Shown here: piece after piece, positions 25,416 through 34,059 of the stretch
How positions within the stretch are numbered: position 1 is the stretch's first letter
How the letters are laid out: each line of letters starts with the position of its first letter
From: Salinarchaeum sp. Harcht-Bsk1
Lineage (GTDB): Archaea > Halobacteriota > Halobacteria > Halobacteriales > Salinarchaeaceae
Assembly: GCF_000403645.1 (NCBI RefSeq)
Contig: NC_021313.1
Coordinates: 3,181,014 to 3,245,013 of the forward strand
DNA length: 64,000 nt
Direction of reading: 5' to 3'
Notes under the pieces: generated by a model
Seen by the model: only the letters and a program-made list of their open reading frames with translations
The model's database searches: none
Told to the model about the DNA's origin: nothing
Program-made: the position numbers and the translations under genes

Positions 25416-26189
25416 TCAATGATACGCGTCGACGAGATGGGTGAGAATCCAGTCCACGACGTCCGGATCGTACGTCCAGAACCCGTAAAATCCGTCAGAG
25501 CGCTCCTCGGCTAGCAGTGCGCACTCCTGGCTCGGTTCACCGCCGCCGTCGAATGCGACGAACCAGTGGGTGGCGATTTCCGCCGAATCCGTTGCACGAA
25601 CTGTCACCGGGGATAGTCCGTCCACGTCCCGGTCTGGTGTCGCGTACACCGTCACGTCGAGGCCGCGCTTCCCGAGCTCGACGTACCGTTCCTGCTCGAT
25701 CAGCAGCCGATCGACTGTCTGGAACCCCGCTCTTAGATCACCCTCTCCGATCCGGAACGCCCGATCCTCGATTTCGCGGGTCGCCTGGAGCATTCGCTCT
25801 CGATCGAAGGACGTGAACGTCGCTTCCTGCAGGTGCCGCAGCACGTCCGCGGAATCGTCGGTCCCCACGCCGAGTCCGGTCACCGACGACGACGGTTCCG
25901 CGAGACGTTCGTGGAGTTCGTCGACGTCGAACGTCGCGAGCACGACGCCGTCCATCTCGAGGACGCTGAAATTGACGGGGCGTCCCGAGGTCGTCGTCGT
26001 GCTCTGGACCGTCACGTTACGATCCACGAGGAGTTCGGAGAGTTCGTCGACGAATCCGGAATCCGCCCGGGTGGTGGCGCCCGATCCACCGGCCTCGGTG
26101 TCGCCGTCCCGGACCTCCTCCCTCGGATTGAACACGGTGAGCGTCCGCTCACTCCGTTCGACCGACGCGATCACGTCGTCGAGCGACAT
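25416..26189 (-). CDS. DICT sensory-domain protein
   Basis: A 257-residue protein resembling the haloarchaeal DICT family, sensor modules found with cyclases and two-component systems and thought to respond to light or redox. MSLDDVIASVERSERTLTVFNP starts the domain, and the middle part (SFDRERMLQATREIEDRAFRIGEGDLRAGFQ) is the characteristic helical segment. VTVYATPDRDV and the C-terminal YGFWTYDPDVVDWILTHL are also typical. An Asp/Gly-rich insertion lies at about 25-42. There is no kinase or output domain, so it probably signals through a partner. A T-rich TATA-like box (TTTTTGAA) lies about 25 bases upstream. Confidence 0.72.
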   Translation of the reverse strand: MSLDDVIASVERSERTLTVFNPREEVRDGDTEAGGSGATTRADSGFVDELSELLVDRNVTVQSTTTTSGRPVNFSVLEMDGVVLATFDVDELHERLAEPSSSVTGLGVGTDDSADVLRHLQEATFTSFDRERMLQATREIEDRAFRIGEGDLRAGFQTVDRLLIEQERYVELGKRGLDVTVYATPDRDVDGLSPVTVRATDSAEIATHWFVAFDGGGEPSQECALLAEERSDGFYGFWTYDPDVVDWILTHLVDAYH

Positions 26190-26368
26190 CTGGGCTGTAT
26201 TGGGGCCGCTCGTTCAAAAACGTAGGTGAGCAGGCACCGCTCCACCTCAGCGCGATCGAGGGGCGCTCGCTCGATTCTGGGGACGACGCTCGGAGATCTC
26301 ACATCGCCCACGAGTGCTCGCGTAGAACGTGTGCCACTCGACCACGCTCCGCTCCCGCGATAGGTAAG

Positions 26369-26375
26369 TAAAAAT
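26369..26375 (-). terminator. T-run after the fused beta-oxidation gene
   Basis: On the minus strand ATTTTTA follows the stop codon (26396) by about 22 bases, a plausible U-rich archaeal terminator. Confidence 0.35.
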
Positions 26376-26395
26376 CGGGTACAGCGGGCGACAGC

Positions 26396-28366
26396 TTATT
26401 CGCCAGTGAACTCCGGTTCGCGATCCTCCTGGAACGCCGCGAGGCCCTCCCACATGTCGTCGGTCGTGAAGAGGTGGCCGAAGGCGAAGTTCTCGACCTC
26501 GAGGCCGGCGTCGGTGTCGTCTCGGCCAGCGTGCATCGCGAACTTCGTGAACTTCTGGGCGATCGGCGGGCCGCTCGCGAGATCGCGGGCGAGCTCCCAC
26601 GCCCGGTCCTCGAACTCGTCGGGTGCGACGACCTCGTTGACGAAGTCGTAGTCGTACATCGTATCCGGCGAGTAATCGTCCCTGGCGGTGAAGATGATCT
26701 CCTTCGCACGCCCCTCGCCGACGATCTCGCGAAGCCGTTGCGTGCCGCCCCAGCCAGGAAGCAGGCCGAGGTTATGCTCTGGCTGGCCGAACTGTGCGCC
26801 CTCGCTGGCGATTCGCAGGTCCGCACCGGTCGCGAGTTCCATGCCGCCGCCGAGACAGTAGCCGTCGATCGCGGCGAGGACGGGCATCGGCGACTCCTCG
26901 AAGCGGCCGAAGGCCTGCTGGCCCTTTCTGGACATTTCCTGGGCCTGGATTCCACTGCCTGCTGCAGCGGTCGAGGCGTCGAATCCGGCGGAGAACGCGC
27001 GGTCACCGGCACCGGTGATGAGTACTGCTCGCACGTCTTCGTGGGTCTCCAGCTCGCTCATCGCCGCGTCGATCTCGTCGAGCATGTCGACGGTGATCGT
27101 GTTCATGCGGTGCGGACGGTCGATCTCGATGTGGCCAACGGCGTCCTCGACCGACACGGCGATCGTCTCGTACTCCATCGCGTCGTCGTTACTGTCGTCC
27201 CCGCCGTAGAACCCACCGTCTTCGGCGATCTCACGGAGTGGATCTGCTGCCTCGTATCGCGGGTGGTCGTAGCGATCGTGCCACTCGTCGAGTGCATCGA
27301 CCAGTTCGTCGACACCGTACTCGTCTGCGAGCTTCGCGGGCCCGTTCGGCCACCCGAGCCCGAGCATCACGGCCTCGTCGATTTCGGCGGGGTCGGCGAC
27401 GTCCTCGCCGACCAGCTTCGCGGCCTCGTTGGCGGCCACGGCGAGGAGGATTGCTTCGAGGTCCTCGCGGCCCTCGTCGCGGGGGATCTGCACGCCGTCC
27501 CCGTCCTCGTAGTCGTAGAACCCCTTCCCGGTCTTCTGGCCGAGTTCGCCCGCCTCGACCTTCTCCTCGAGGATCGGGCACGGTTCGTACGCTTTCCCGA
27601 GCTCCCCGTTGACGTACTCGAGGACGTCGAAGGACACGTCGAGCCCGACCATGTCCGATAGTTCGAACGCACCCATCGGAAGCCCGACGTCGTGCTTCGT
27701 CGTCGAGTCGACCTCGGCGATGGTCGCCTCGCCCTCGTGGACGAGCCAGGCCGCCTCGTTCATCTGCGGCACGGCGATCCGGTTGACGATGAACCCTGGC
27801 GAGTCCTTGCGGACGCGGACCGGCGTCTTGCCGAAGTCTTCGGCGAGTTCCTCGATCGTATCGAGCGTCTCGCCGCTCGTGTGCGCGCCGGAGATGACCT
27901 CGACGAGCTGCATCCGCACCGGCGGATTGAAGAAGTGCATCCCGCAGAACTGCTCGGGGCGGTCGGTTACTTCTGAAAGCTCCGTGATCGACAGCGATGA
28001 GGTATTCGTCGCGAAGATGGCGTCGGCGGGCGCGTGCGCCTCGACCTCGTCGTAGACCTCCTTCTTGATGTCCATGACCTCGGGCACCGCCTCGATGACG
28101 ACGTCCACGTCGCCGACGGCCTCACCGAGGTCGACGACCGGCGTCACGCGGTCGAGGGCGGCGTCGGCCTCTTCCTGTGTGAGCTGGTCCTTCTCGGCGA
28201 GCTTGTTCAGCGACCACTCGATGCTGTCGTAGCCGTCCTGGACGAGGTCCTCCTCGATGTCACGCATGGTGACCTCGTAGCCAGCCATCGCGGCGACCTC
28301 GGCGATGCCGTGGCCCATGTTCCCTGCTCCGAGAACGGCGATACTGTTGATTTCCTCGAACTCCAT
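26396..28366 (-). CDS. 3-Hydroxyacyl-CoA dehydrogenase / enoyl-CoA hydratase fusion
   Basis: A 656-residue bifunctional beta-oxidation enzyme. Residues about 5-185 are the NAD-binding dehydrogenase domain (AVLGAGNMGHGIAEVAAMAG, FATNTSSLSITEL, HFFNPPVRMQLVEVI); 190-395 are the two C-terminal dehydrogenase domains; 405-656 are a crotonase domain (YCLGGGMELATGADLRIA, LGLLPGWGGTQRL). The order, dehydrogenase first, is opposite to bacterial FadB and resembles crenarchaeal 3-hydroxybutyryl-CoA dehydrogenase/crotonyl-CoA hydratase. The frame is open 92 codons upstream, but that part lies across the divergent promoter; ATG 28366 (MEFEEINSIAVLG) is the natural start. Confidence 0.92.
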   Translation of the reverse strand: MEFEEINSIAVLGAGNMGHGIAEVAAMAGYEVTMRDIEEDLVQDGYDSIEWSLNKLAEKDQLTQEEADAALDRVTPVVDLGEAVGDVDVVIEAVPEVMDIKKEVYDEVEAHAPADAIFATNTSSLSITELSEVTDRPEQFCGMHFFNPPVRMQLVEVISGAHTSGETLDTIEELAEDFGKTPVRVRKDSPGFIVNRIAVPQMNEAAWLVHEGEATIAEVDSTTKHDVGLPMGAFELSDMVGLDVSFDVLEYVNGELGKAYEPCPILEEKVEAGELGQKTGKGFYDYEDGDGVQIPRDEGREDLEAILLAVAANEAAKLVGEDVADPAEIDEAVMLGLGWPNGPAKLADEYGVDELVDALDEWHDRYDHPRYEAADPLREIAEDGGFYGGDDSNDDAMEYETIAVSVEDAVGHIEIDRPHRMNTITVDMLDEIDAAMSELETHEDVRAVLITGAGDRAFSAGFDASTAAAGSGIQAQEMSRKGQQAFGRFEESPMPVLAAIDGYCLGGGMELATGADLRIASEGAQFGQPEHNLGLLPGWGGTQRLREIVGEGRAKEIIFTARDDYSPDTMYDYDFVNEVVAPDEFEDRAWELARDLASGPPIAQKFTKFAMHAGRDDTDAGLEVENFAFGHLFTTDDMWEGLAAFQEDREPEFTGE

Positions 28367-28443
28367 ATCCAATCGTTCTGCACCCGGTCGCTTCAACGTT
28401 GCCCCTGTCCAAGTTTCAAAACTCTTGAGGAGTTCATTACCGA

Positions 28444-28451
28444 GTAAAAAC
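28444..28451 (+). promoter_or_regulatory. TATA-like box of the 28481 acyl-CoA dehydrogenase
   Basis: GTAAAAAC lies 30-37 bases before ATG 28481. A second A/T-rich block at 28415-28427 probably serves the divergent fusion gene, so the 114-base gap is a shared promoter region. Confidence 0.4.
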
Positions 28452-28480
28452 GTCTTGGGTATCCAGCCCCATGAACGACC

Positions 28481-29632
28481 ATGGACTTCGCACTGTCTGA
28501 GGAGCAGAAGGCGATCCGCGACGAGGTTCGCAAGTTCGCAGAGAACGAGATCGAACCTGTCGCGACCGAACTCGACGAGGCCGAGAAGTACCCCCACGAC
28601 GTGATGGACGAGGCCGCGAAGATGGGCCTCACGGGCGCCCATATCCCCGTCGAATACGGTGGTGCAGGCTACACACCCTTCGAGATGGCCCTCATCACCG
28701 AGGAGCTATTCGCGGTCGACCCCGGCACCGGCCTGTCGATCACGAGCGCCGCATTCGGTGCCGACTCGATCATGGCGAACGGGACGGAAGACCAGAAAGA
28801 GCGCTACCTCGAACCGATCGCAGCGGGCGACGCGGTCATGGGCGCCGCGATCAGCGAGCCCGACGTCGGCTCCGACGTCTCGTCCGTTTCGACGACCGCC
28901 GAGAAGGACGGCGACGAGTGGGTGATCAACGGCAACAAGATGTGGATCACCAACGGGAGCGTTGGCGATTACTTCGTCGTGATGTGCAAGACCGACGAGA
29001 CGGACGATCGCTACTCCGGCTTCTCCCAGATCGTCGTCGAGTCGGACCGCGACGGGTTCACCGCGGAGAAGATCACCGGCAAACTGGGCATCCGGGCCTC
29101 CGACACGGCCGAACTCATCTTCGACGACGTGCGGGTCCCCGAGGAGAATCTCATCGGCACCGAGGGTGCTGGCTTCCTCCAGCTGATGCAGTTCTTCGAC
29201 GAGACGCGGACGATGGTCGCCGCTCAGGGTGTCGGCATCGCCAAAGGTGCCTGCGAGCGTGCCCTGGAGTACGCTCAGGAGCGCGAGCAGTTCGACCGTC
29301 CCATCAGCGAGTTCCAGGCGATCCAGCACAAGCTCTCCGAGATGCACACCCGGACTGAAGCCGCCCGTCAGCTCACCTACAAGTCTGCCTGGAGTGTCGA
29401 GAACGAGGGCCAGCAGCTGACCGCGCTCGCCTCCATGGCGAAAGAGTTCGCCTCCGCAACCGCAGTCGAAGTCGCCGACGAGGCCGTCCAGATCCACGGT
29501 GGCGCCGGCTACGTCAACGACTTCGACGTCGAGCGACTCTACCGCGATGCGAAGATCACCCAGATCTACGAGGGCACGACCGAGATCCAGAAGAACATCA
29601 TCGCCCGAGAACTGCTGGGCAAGGGGCTCTAA
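28481..29632 (+). CDS. Acyl-CoA dehydrogenase (first of two)
   Basis: A 383-residue FAD enzyme for the first step of beta-oxidation. [20 protein letters not shown] opens the N-terminal helical domain; [14 protein letters not shown] is the FAD-side motif; [33 protein letters not shown] and [20 protein letters not shown] follow; [17 protein letters not shown] holds the catalytic-base glutamate. Short-chain or methyl-branched substrates are typical for this group but cannot be decided here. Divergent from the dehydrogenase/hydratase fusion, suggesting joint regulation. Confidence 0.93.
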   Translation: MDFALSEEQKAIRDEVRKFAENEIEPVATELDEAEKYPHDVMDEAAKMGLTGAHIPVEYGGAGYTPFEMALITEELFAVDPGTGLSITSAAFGADSIMANGTEDQKERYLEPIAAGDAVMGAAISEPDVGSDVSSVSTTAEKDGDEWVINGNKMWITNGSVGDYFVVMCKTDETDDRYSGFSQIVVESDRDGFTAEKITGKLGIRASDTAELIFDDVRVPEENLIGTEGAGFLQLMQFFDETRTMVAAQGVGIAKGACERALEYAQEREQFDRPISEFQAIQHKLSEMHTRTEAARQLTYKSAWSVENEGQQLTALASMAKEFASATAVEVADEAVQIHGGAGYVNDFDVERLYRDAKITQIYEGTTEIQKNIIARELLGKGL

Positions 29633-29638
29633 ACCACC

Positions 29639-29644
29639 TTTTTT
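29639..29644 (+). terminator. T6 run after the acyl-CoA dehydrogenase
   Basis: Six T residues begin seven bases after the stop codon, followed by CTCG; a plausible U-rich terminator. Confidence 0.45.
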
Positions 29645-29765
29645 CTCGTCGGGTGTCCTCGGCCGCTCGGAGAGCGGCCTGCGGGCACCGCTCCTCGAAA
29701 AATCTGGACCAAAAAAGACCGCGCCTCGCCTGCACCGAGAGACTCGCACTGCTCCTCTCTCGAGC

Positions 29766-29788
29766 CCTCGTTCGCTTCGCTCACGAGG
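29766..29788. repeat. Inverted repeat in the 29633-29852 gap
   Basis: CCTCGT and ACGAGG flank TTCGCTTCGCTC, making a stem of five to six pairs. This type of CTCGCTTCGCTC hairpin is common between haloarchaeal genes. The remaining gap holds no gene. Confidence 0.4.
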
Positions 29789-29852
29789 ACTCCGCTCGCT
29801 CGGCACGGGTGCATCGGGTCATGCAAGCTCCAGCTCTCGCCACCACCTGCCC

Positions 29853-30323
29853 TCAGAGGAATGACACGGCGAGCGCCGCCGTAACGCCGCTGATCGCGAA
29901 CCAGCCCACGTAGTTCCACCACGGCACTTCGCCGTGTCGGGGGCCGGGGACGTCGTCTGTGTACGTCCAGTGGCCGTTCTCGACGCCGACGTTGTCTGTT
30001 AGCACGTCGTAGCTCGTCGCGATTGCGGCTGTGAGCACGATGGCACCGACTCCACTCGTCGCGAGGAGCGCAATCCTGAGCGCGACGTAAATCACCGCCG
30101 TCCAACCGGCCAGAACGTAGAGCGGCACTCCCGCAAACTGTGGCCAAACGTGGTGGTCTAACCAGCCGAGGGAGACGACGAGGGCCTCGGCGACGAACGC
30201 GATTAGGGCACCGCCGAGGAAGAGCGCCGCCGTAACTTCCCAGGGCCAGGTGAAGAGGGCGTGTCCGAGTGCAGCCCCGCCGAGAAGGACGGTCGACGCT
30301 GCGAATATTCGTCCGCTCGCCAC
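29853..30323 (-). CDS. Carotenoid-biosynthesis-type membrane protein (CruF/DUF422-like)
   Basis: A 156-residue membrane protein with about four or five helices. WLDHHVWPQFAGVPLYVLAGW, YDVLTDNVGVENGHWTYTDD and WWNYVGWFAISG are features of the CruF/bisanhydrobacterioruberin-hydratase group, which makes C50 carotenoids. It is shorter than usual for that group (about 240-300 residues), so it may be a half-size relative with a different role. No other carotenoid gene is adjacent. Confidence 0.65.
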   Translation of the reverse strand: MASGRIFAASTVLLGGAALGHALFTWPWEVTAALFLGGALIAFVAEALVVSLGWLDHHVWPQFAGVPLYVLAGWTAVIYVALRIALLATSGVGAIVLTAAIATSYDVLTDNVGVENGHWTYTDDVPGPRHGEVPWWNYVGWFAISGVTAALAVSFL

Positions 30324-30359
30324 GTGACTGGAATCGGCGCAGTCGATGAAAAAGCCAAC

Positions 30360-30399
30360 CGTTCGGGACGATTGTCACCCGTTCGGGAGGATTGGCGCC
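30360..30399. repeat. Two copies of a 20-base imperfect direct repeat
   Basis: CGTTCGGGA followed by CGATTG (first copy) or GGATTG (second copy) recurs at 30360-30379 and 30380-30399, upstream of the carotenoid-type gene. It could be tandem binding sites or slippage. Confidence 0.4.
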
Positions 30400-30433
30400 G
30401 TCCACGTCGTGAGCCGGTGCCGAAGGCTGTCCG

Positions 30434-31612
30434 TCATTCAGCCGCCCTCCAGGCCAGGACTGCAGCGGCGAGCGCGACGATTCCCGCTGCAAGGAGCAAC
30501 GGATCGAATCCGACGAGATCCGTCTCCGCCAGTCCCACGAACGTGATCGGCCCGGCGGCTCGTCCGAAGAAGGTCGCACTGTTGCGGACGCTGAACGCCC
30601 CAGCACGATGCGCGCTGTCGATTCTGGCACCGATCGCCGCGTCGACGGTCGGCAGCAGTAGGCCGAGTCCAGCGCCGACGACGAGGAGGGCCATGGCGAC
30701 GAAGAGCGGCGCCGGTGCGGCCCAGATCCCGAAGAATCCGAGCGCGTAGCACGCGAAGCCGAGAGCGATGATGTGCAGGTTCGCGAGGCCGCGCGCGAGA
30801 CGACCGCTCCCAGCGGCGACGAGCGTCGCGACCGTTTCCGCGCCGAAGAGCGTCACGCCGATCCAGACCGGAGAGATCGAGCGAGCGAGGACGATGGGCA
30901 CCGTCGTGAACACGACGCCGAAGGCGAGAAACTCGGTGAGGATCGTCGCCCCGAACAGGGAAAGCACGACTGGCTCTACGACGACGTCGATCGCGGATCG
31001 TACGTACTCGAGTCCCCGGTCCGGGGCCGATCGGACCGGTTCGTCGACGCCGATCAGGACGAACGCTGCAACTGGAAACGCCGCGGCGTAGGCCAGGAAT
31101 GGGGCGTTCCAGGCCAGTTCGACCAGCAGTCCACCGATCACCGGAAAGATCGCAGCAGCGGCGGAGAGCACGGCGACGTTGACGCCCAGCACTGTGTTCC
31201 GCTGGGCATCTTCGAACGTGTCTGTGATGATCGTGACCGTCGAGATGAAGATCGTCGCCGCGCCAGTTCCCTGGAGGACGCGCAACGCGAGCACGACGTC
31301 GAAGGACGGTGCGAACGCCATCGCAGTTCCGAACGCGCCGAACGTGGTGAGGCCTGCCGCGAGCATCCGCCGGCGACCGATCCGATCGATGAGCAGACCG
31401 ATGAACGGCGAGAGCACGATCCCGACGACGAAGTAGGCGCTGATCAGCAGGCTCGCACGAGCGTTACTGATCGCGAACTCGTCTCGGATCGGTGCGATGC
31501 CAGGCGCGATCAACGGCACCCCGAGCGGAGCGAGCGCGGTGCTCGCGAGCACTGCCCGAACAGTTCGCGTGTTCCAGGGTACGCCTCGCTCGCGTGGATC
31601 GGGCTCGCTCAT
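30434..31612 (-). CDS. MFS transporter
   Basis: A 392-residue, 12-helix major facilitator. GLLIDRIGRRRMLAAGL is the loop 2-3 signature, and GTGAATIFISTVTIITDTF and LGVNVAVLSAAAAIFPVIGGLL resemble drug/proton antiporters. Substrate unknown. ATG 31612 (MSEPDPRERGVPW) is chosen over an upstream ATG because it gives the usual short cytoplasmic N-terminus. It lies 55 bases downstream of the ABC permease on the same strand and may be co-transcribed with that exporter. Confidence 0.85.
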   Translation of the reverse strand: MSEPDPRERGVPWNTRTVRAVLASTALAPLGVPLIAPGIAPIRDEFAISNARASLLISAYFVVGIVLSPFIGLLIDRIGRRRMLAAGLTTFGAFGTAMAFAPSFDVVLALRVLQGTGAATIFISTVTIITDTFEDAQRNTVLGVNVAVLSAAAAIFPVIGGLLVELAWNAPFLAYAAAFPVAAFVLIGVDEPVRSAPDRGLEYVRSAIDVVVEPVVLSLFGATILTEFLAFGVVFTTVPIVLARSISPVWIGVTLFGAETVATLVAAGSGRLARGLANLHIIALGFACYALGFFGIWAAPAPLFVAMALLVVGAGLGLLLPTVDAAIGARIDSAHRAGAFSVRNSATFFGRAAGPITFVGLAETDLVGFDPLLLAAGIVALAAAVLAWRAAE

Positions 31613-31667
31613 TGAGAGAAGCGCTCGAAGCGTTCCAACGGTCGATCTGCAGAAAAGTACGACCCGA

Positions 31668-32909
31668 TTACCGGAAGTCACGCCAGCGCGTGATCCGGAT
31701 CGCGGCCCCCAGGAAGACGACGGTCAGGAGGCCGAGGCTGCCGACGGCCAGCGGGACGCCCTCCGTTGCGCCGACGACCATCAGCTGTCGAAGCGCACGG
31801 TGGAGGTGATACAGCGGCAGTAGCTCCGCAACCTGCTGGAGGTACTCAGGCATCAATTCGACGTCCCAGAAGACGCCGGAGAGGAAGAGTACCGGGAAGG
31901 CGATCGCGTTCCCCAGACTCGTCGCCGCGTCCTGGTCGCTCACCAGCCCGCCGAGCGTGAGCCCGATCGCCGAGAAGGCCATAGCGGCCAGCAGGATCAG
32001 CGCCATGGACGCCACGCCGGGGATCACCGTCACGTCGAAGACCAGGTGCGCGACCCCGACCATCAATGCCGTAATGACGATCGCCAGCAACGCCTGGAGC
32101 AGGAGGTGGCCGACGATCCACTCCCACCGACGGAGCGGCGTCGAGGCCAGTCGTTTCAGGGTTCCGTCGGTGTTGTACCGGGCGACCGATCCCGTCAGCG
32201 TGATGACGCCATTGATCAGCATGACGGCGGCGATCAGCGCCGGGAGGAAGTAGTCGACCGCCCCGAGCGACTCGTCCCCGATCTCCCCGGACCGGATCGT
32301 CGTCGGCGATTGTTCGACGCCGACGGCGCGCTCGTTGAACGCGGCGACGTAACTCCCGACGATCCCGCGAATAGCCGCGGCAGTGTTGTCGTCGGGCGCG
32401 GTCAGTAGGGTCAGGTTCGCGGGTGGCGTTCCGGCGCCCGCCGTCGACCCGTTCCGGAGCGCCTCGGTGACCGACTGCTGGGTCCCGTCGGGGAGGCCGG
32501 GTCCAAGGCGTTCGAGCGTCGCCATCGTCACGTCGGCCTGTGCCCGGCCGGCACTGGCTCTGACCCGCTCAGCGAAGCCGTCGTGTATCACCAGCACTCT
32601 CGATGGCCCGTCGGCGTCACTACTCTCGCTCCACTCGTCCAGGTCGCGGTCGGCGTCGATGGTTCGCACCCGCAGGGCGTCCGATTCCTCGAGCGACTCC
32701 ACGAACGCCGCGGAGAGGTTCGTGGCCGTGCCGTCCTCGACGTCGTTGTTCTGGAGGTAGACGGTGAACTCCGCCGACCCGCCGCCAGCGAAGACGGAAC
32801 TGAAGATGAGCAGGAGGACGATCGGGAACACCAGCGAGAAGAAGACGGCCTCGCGACTCCGAAGCCAGTTCTTCCCGAGGGCGACGACGATCGCACCGAC
32901 CCGTCTCAT
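31668..32909 (-). CDS. ABC-2 type exporter permease
   Basis: A 413-residue permease. One N-terminal helix (about 23-43) is followed by a large extracellular domain (about 45-205), then five helices (about 220-405). The segment ARYNTDGTLKRLASTPLRRWEWIVGHL is the coupling loop typical of ABC-2 permeases. Its start overlaps the stop of the ATPase gene by ATGA, so the two form one transporter, probably a homodimeric or 2+2 exporter of drugs, lipids or peptides. Confidence 0.9.
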   Translation of the reverse strand: MRRVGAIVVALGKNWLRSREAVFFSLVFPIVLLLIFSSVFAGGGSAEFTVYLQNNDVEDGTATNLSAAFVESLEESDALRVRTIDADRDLDEWSESSDADGPSRVLVIHDGFAERVRASAGRAQADVTMATLERLGPGLPDGTQQSVTEALRNGSTAGAGTPPANLTLLTAPDDNTAAAIRGIVGSYVAAFNERAVGVEQSPTTIRSGEIGDESLGAVDYFLPALIAAVMLINGVITLTGSVARYNTDGTLKRLASTPLRRWEWIVGHLLLQALLAIVITALMVGVAHLVFDVTVIPGVASMALILLAAMAFSAIGLTLGGLVSDQDAATSLGNAIAFPVLFLSGVFWDVELMPEYLQQVAELLPLYHLHRALRQLMVVGATEGVPLAVGSLGLLTVVFLGAAIRITRWRDFR

Positions 32910-33871
32910 CGGTCGTCACCTCCGGTCGCGGTGCCGTCACCGACGACCTCGACCGGCGCTCCGGCCAGCCGCAGGAACACGTCGTCCATGCCCGCCGTCG
33001 TCAGATCGATCGATCGCTCCCCGTTGACGTCCAGCACGTCCCCGAACGCAGTCTGGGCGACCGCGCGATCCTCGTAGAGCGCGACGAAGTCGTCGGTCTC
33101 GTTTCGATAGACTTCGGTCGCAGTAGACTCGAGGATCGATTCGATCGCTGCGTCCTCGCCGGCGCCGGCGCCGACGACCAGTTTGACGTCGCCACCGTAG
33201 GTCGCGATCAGGTTCTGGACGGTGTCGACAGCCTCGATGGTGCCGTCCAGTAGCAGCGCCGCGCGATCGGCGAGTTCCTCGACCTCTTCCATGTAGTGCG
33301 TCGTGAGAACGACCGTCGTCCCGGCCGCTGCAAGGGATTCGATCTGTCGCCACGTCGAGCGGCGCGCGGCGGGATCGAGTCCCGTCGTGGGTTCGTCGAG
33401 GAAGAGCACCTCCGGGTCGCTCACGAGCGCCATCGCGATTCCGGTGCGGCGCTGGTACCCACCGGAGAGCGATTCGAAGCGCGTGTCGGCGTAGTCGTCC
33501 AGGTCGAGTTCGTCGAGTACGTCGTCGACGTCGCGGCCGTCGTCGTACATGCGTCGCGTCAGCGCGACGTTCTCTCGGACGGAGAGGCGATCGAACGTGT
33601 GGAAGGACTGCGGGACGACGCCGATCGCGTCCTTGATCGCCTGCGTGTCGCTGCGCACGTCGTGTCCGAGAACGGTCGCGGTGCCGGCGGTGGGCGTCCG
33701 GAGACACTCGAGGATCTCCACGATCGTCGTCTTGCCGGCGCCGTTCGGCCCCACCAGTGCGAACACTTCGTCGGCCTGGATCGCGAAGCTCACGTCGTCG
33801 ACGGCCGTGAGGTCCCCGTAGCGTTTCTGCAGGTCCTCGACCTCGATGACGGGTGCGGTCGCTCCGCTCAT
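32906..33871 (-). CDS. ABC transporter ATP-binding protein
   Basis: A 321-residue ATPase of the DrrA/CcmA exporter group. Walker A GPNGAGKTT, Q-loop GVVPQSF, signature LSGGYQRRTGIAMAL, Walker B VLFLDEPTTGLDP and the H-loop TTHYMEEVEEL are all intact. The C-terminal 90 residues are the regulatory extension typical of this group. The frame is open upstream to 34093, but MSGATAPVIEVEDLQKRYG at 33871 is the normal start. Divergent HTH-10 regulator upstream. Confidence 0.92.
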   Translation of the reverse strand: MSGATAPVIEVEDLQKRYGDLTAVDDVSFAIQADEVFALVGPNGAGKTTIVEILECLRTPTAGTATVLGHDVRSDTQAIKDAIGVVPQSFHTFDRLSVRENVALTRRMYDDGRDVDDVLDELDLDDYADTRFESLSGGYQRRTGIAMALVSDPEVLFLDEPTTGLDPAARRSTWRQIESLAAAGTTVVLTTHYMEEVEELADRAALLLDGTIEAVDTVQNLIATYGGDVKLVVGAGAGEDAAIESILESTATEVYRNETDDFVALYEDRAVAQTAFGDVLDVNGERSIDLTTAGMDDVFLRLAGAPVEVVGDGTATGGDDR

Positions 33872-34010
33872 CGCTCGTCGGTTCCCACCGTCGACGTTTG
33901 AACCGCGCGTTCGGTCCACCAGGTCACTCTCCGCCGATTCGATCTGTGGTCGCTCGCCGCGTCCATGGGCATCGACTTTACGTGATCGTGGGACCGACGT
34001 AACGATTATC

Positions 34011-34022
34011 CCAACATGTTGG
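34011..34022. promoter_or_regulatory. Perfect 12-base palindrome CCAACATGTTGG
   Basis: It lies in the 188-base region between the divergent ABC exporter operon and the HTH-10 regulator gene, 38 bases before the latter's GTG and next to an A/T-rich GATTAT. A dimeric regulator could bind here; autoregulation by the adjacent HTH-10 protein is the simplest guess. Confidence 0.45.
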
Positions 34023-34059
34023 CGTCTGCCCGAGCGCGAACGCGAGGTGCCCTCGATCC

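Noticed and set aside
28367-28642. N-terminal extension of the dehydrogenase-hydratase fusion (92 codons)
   Set aside because: It runs across the divergent promoter and into the opposite-strand acyl-CoA dehydrogenase; the Rossmann fold starts correctly at ATG 28366.
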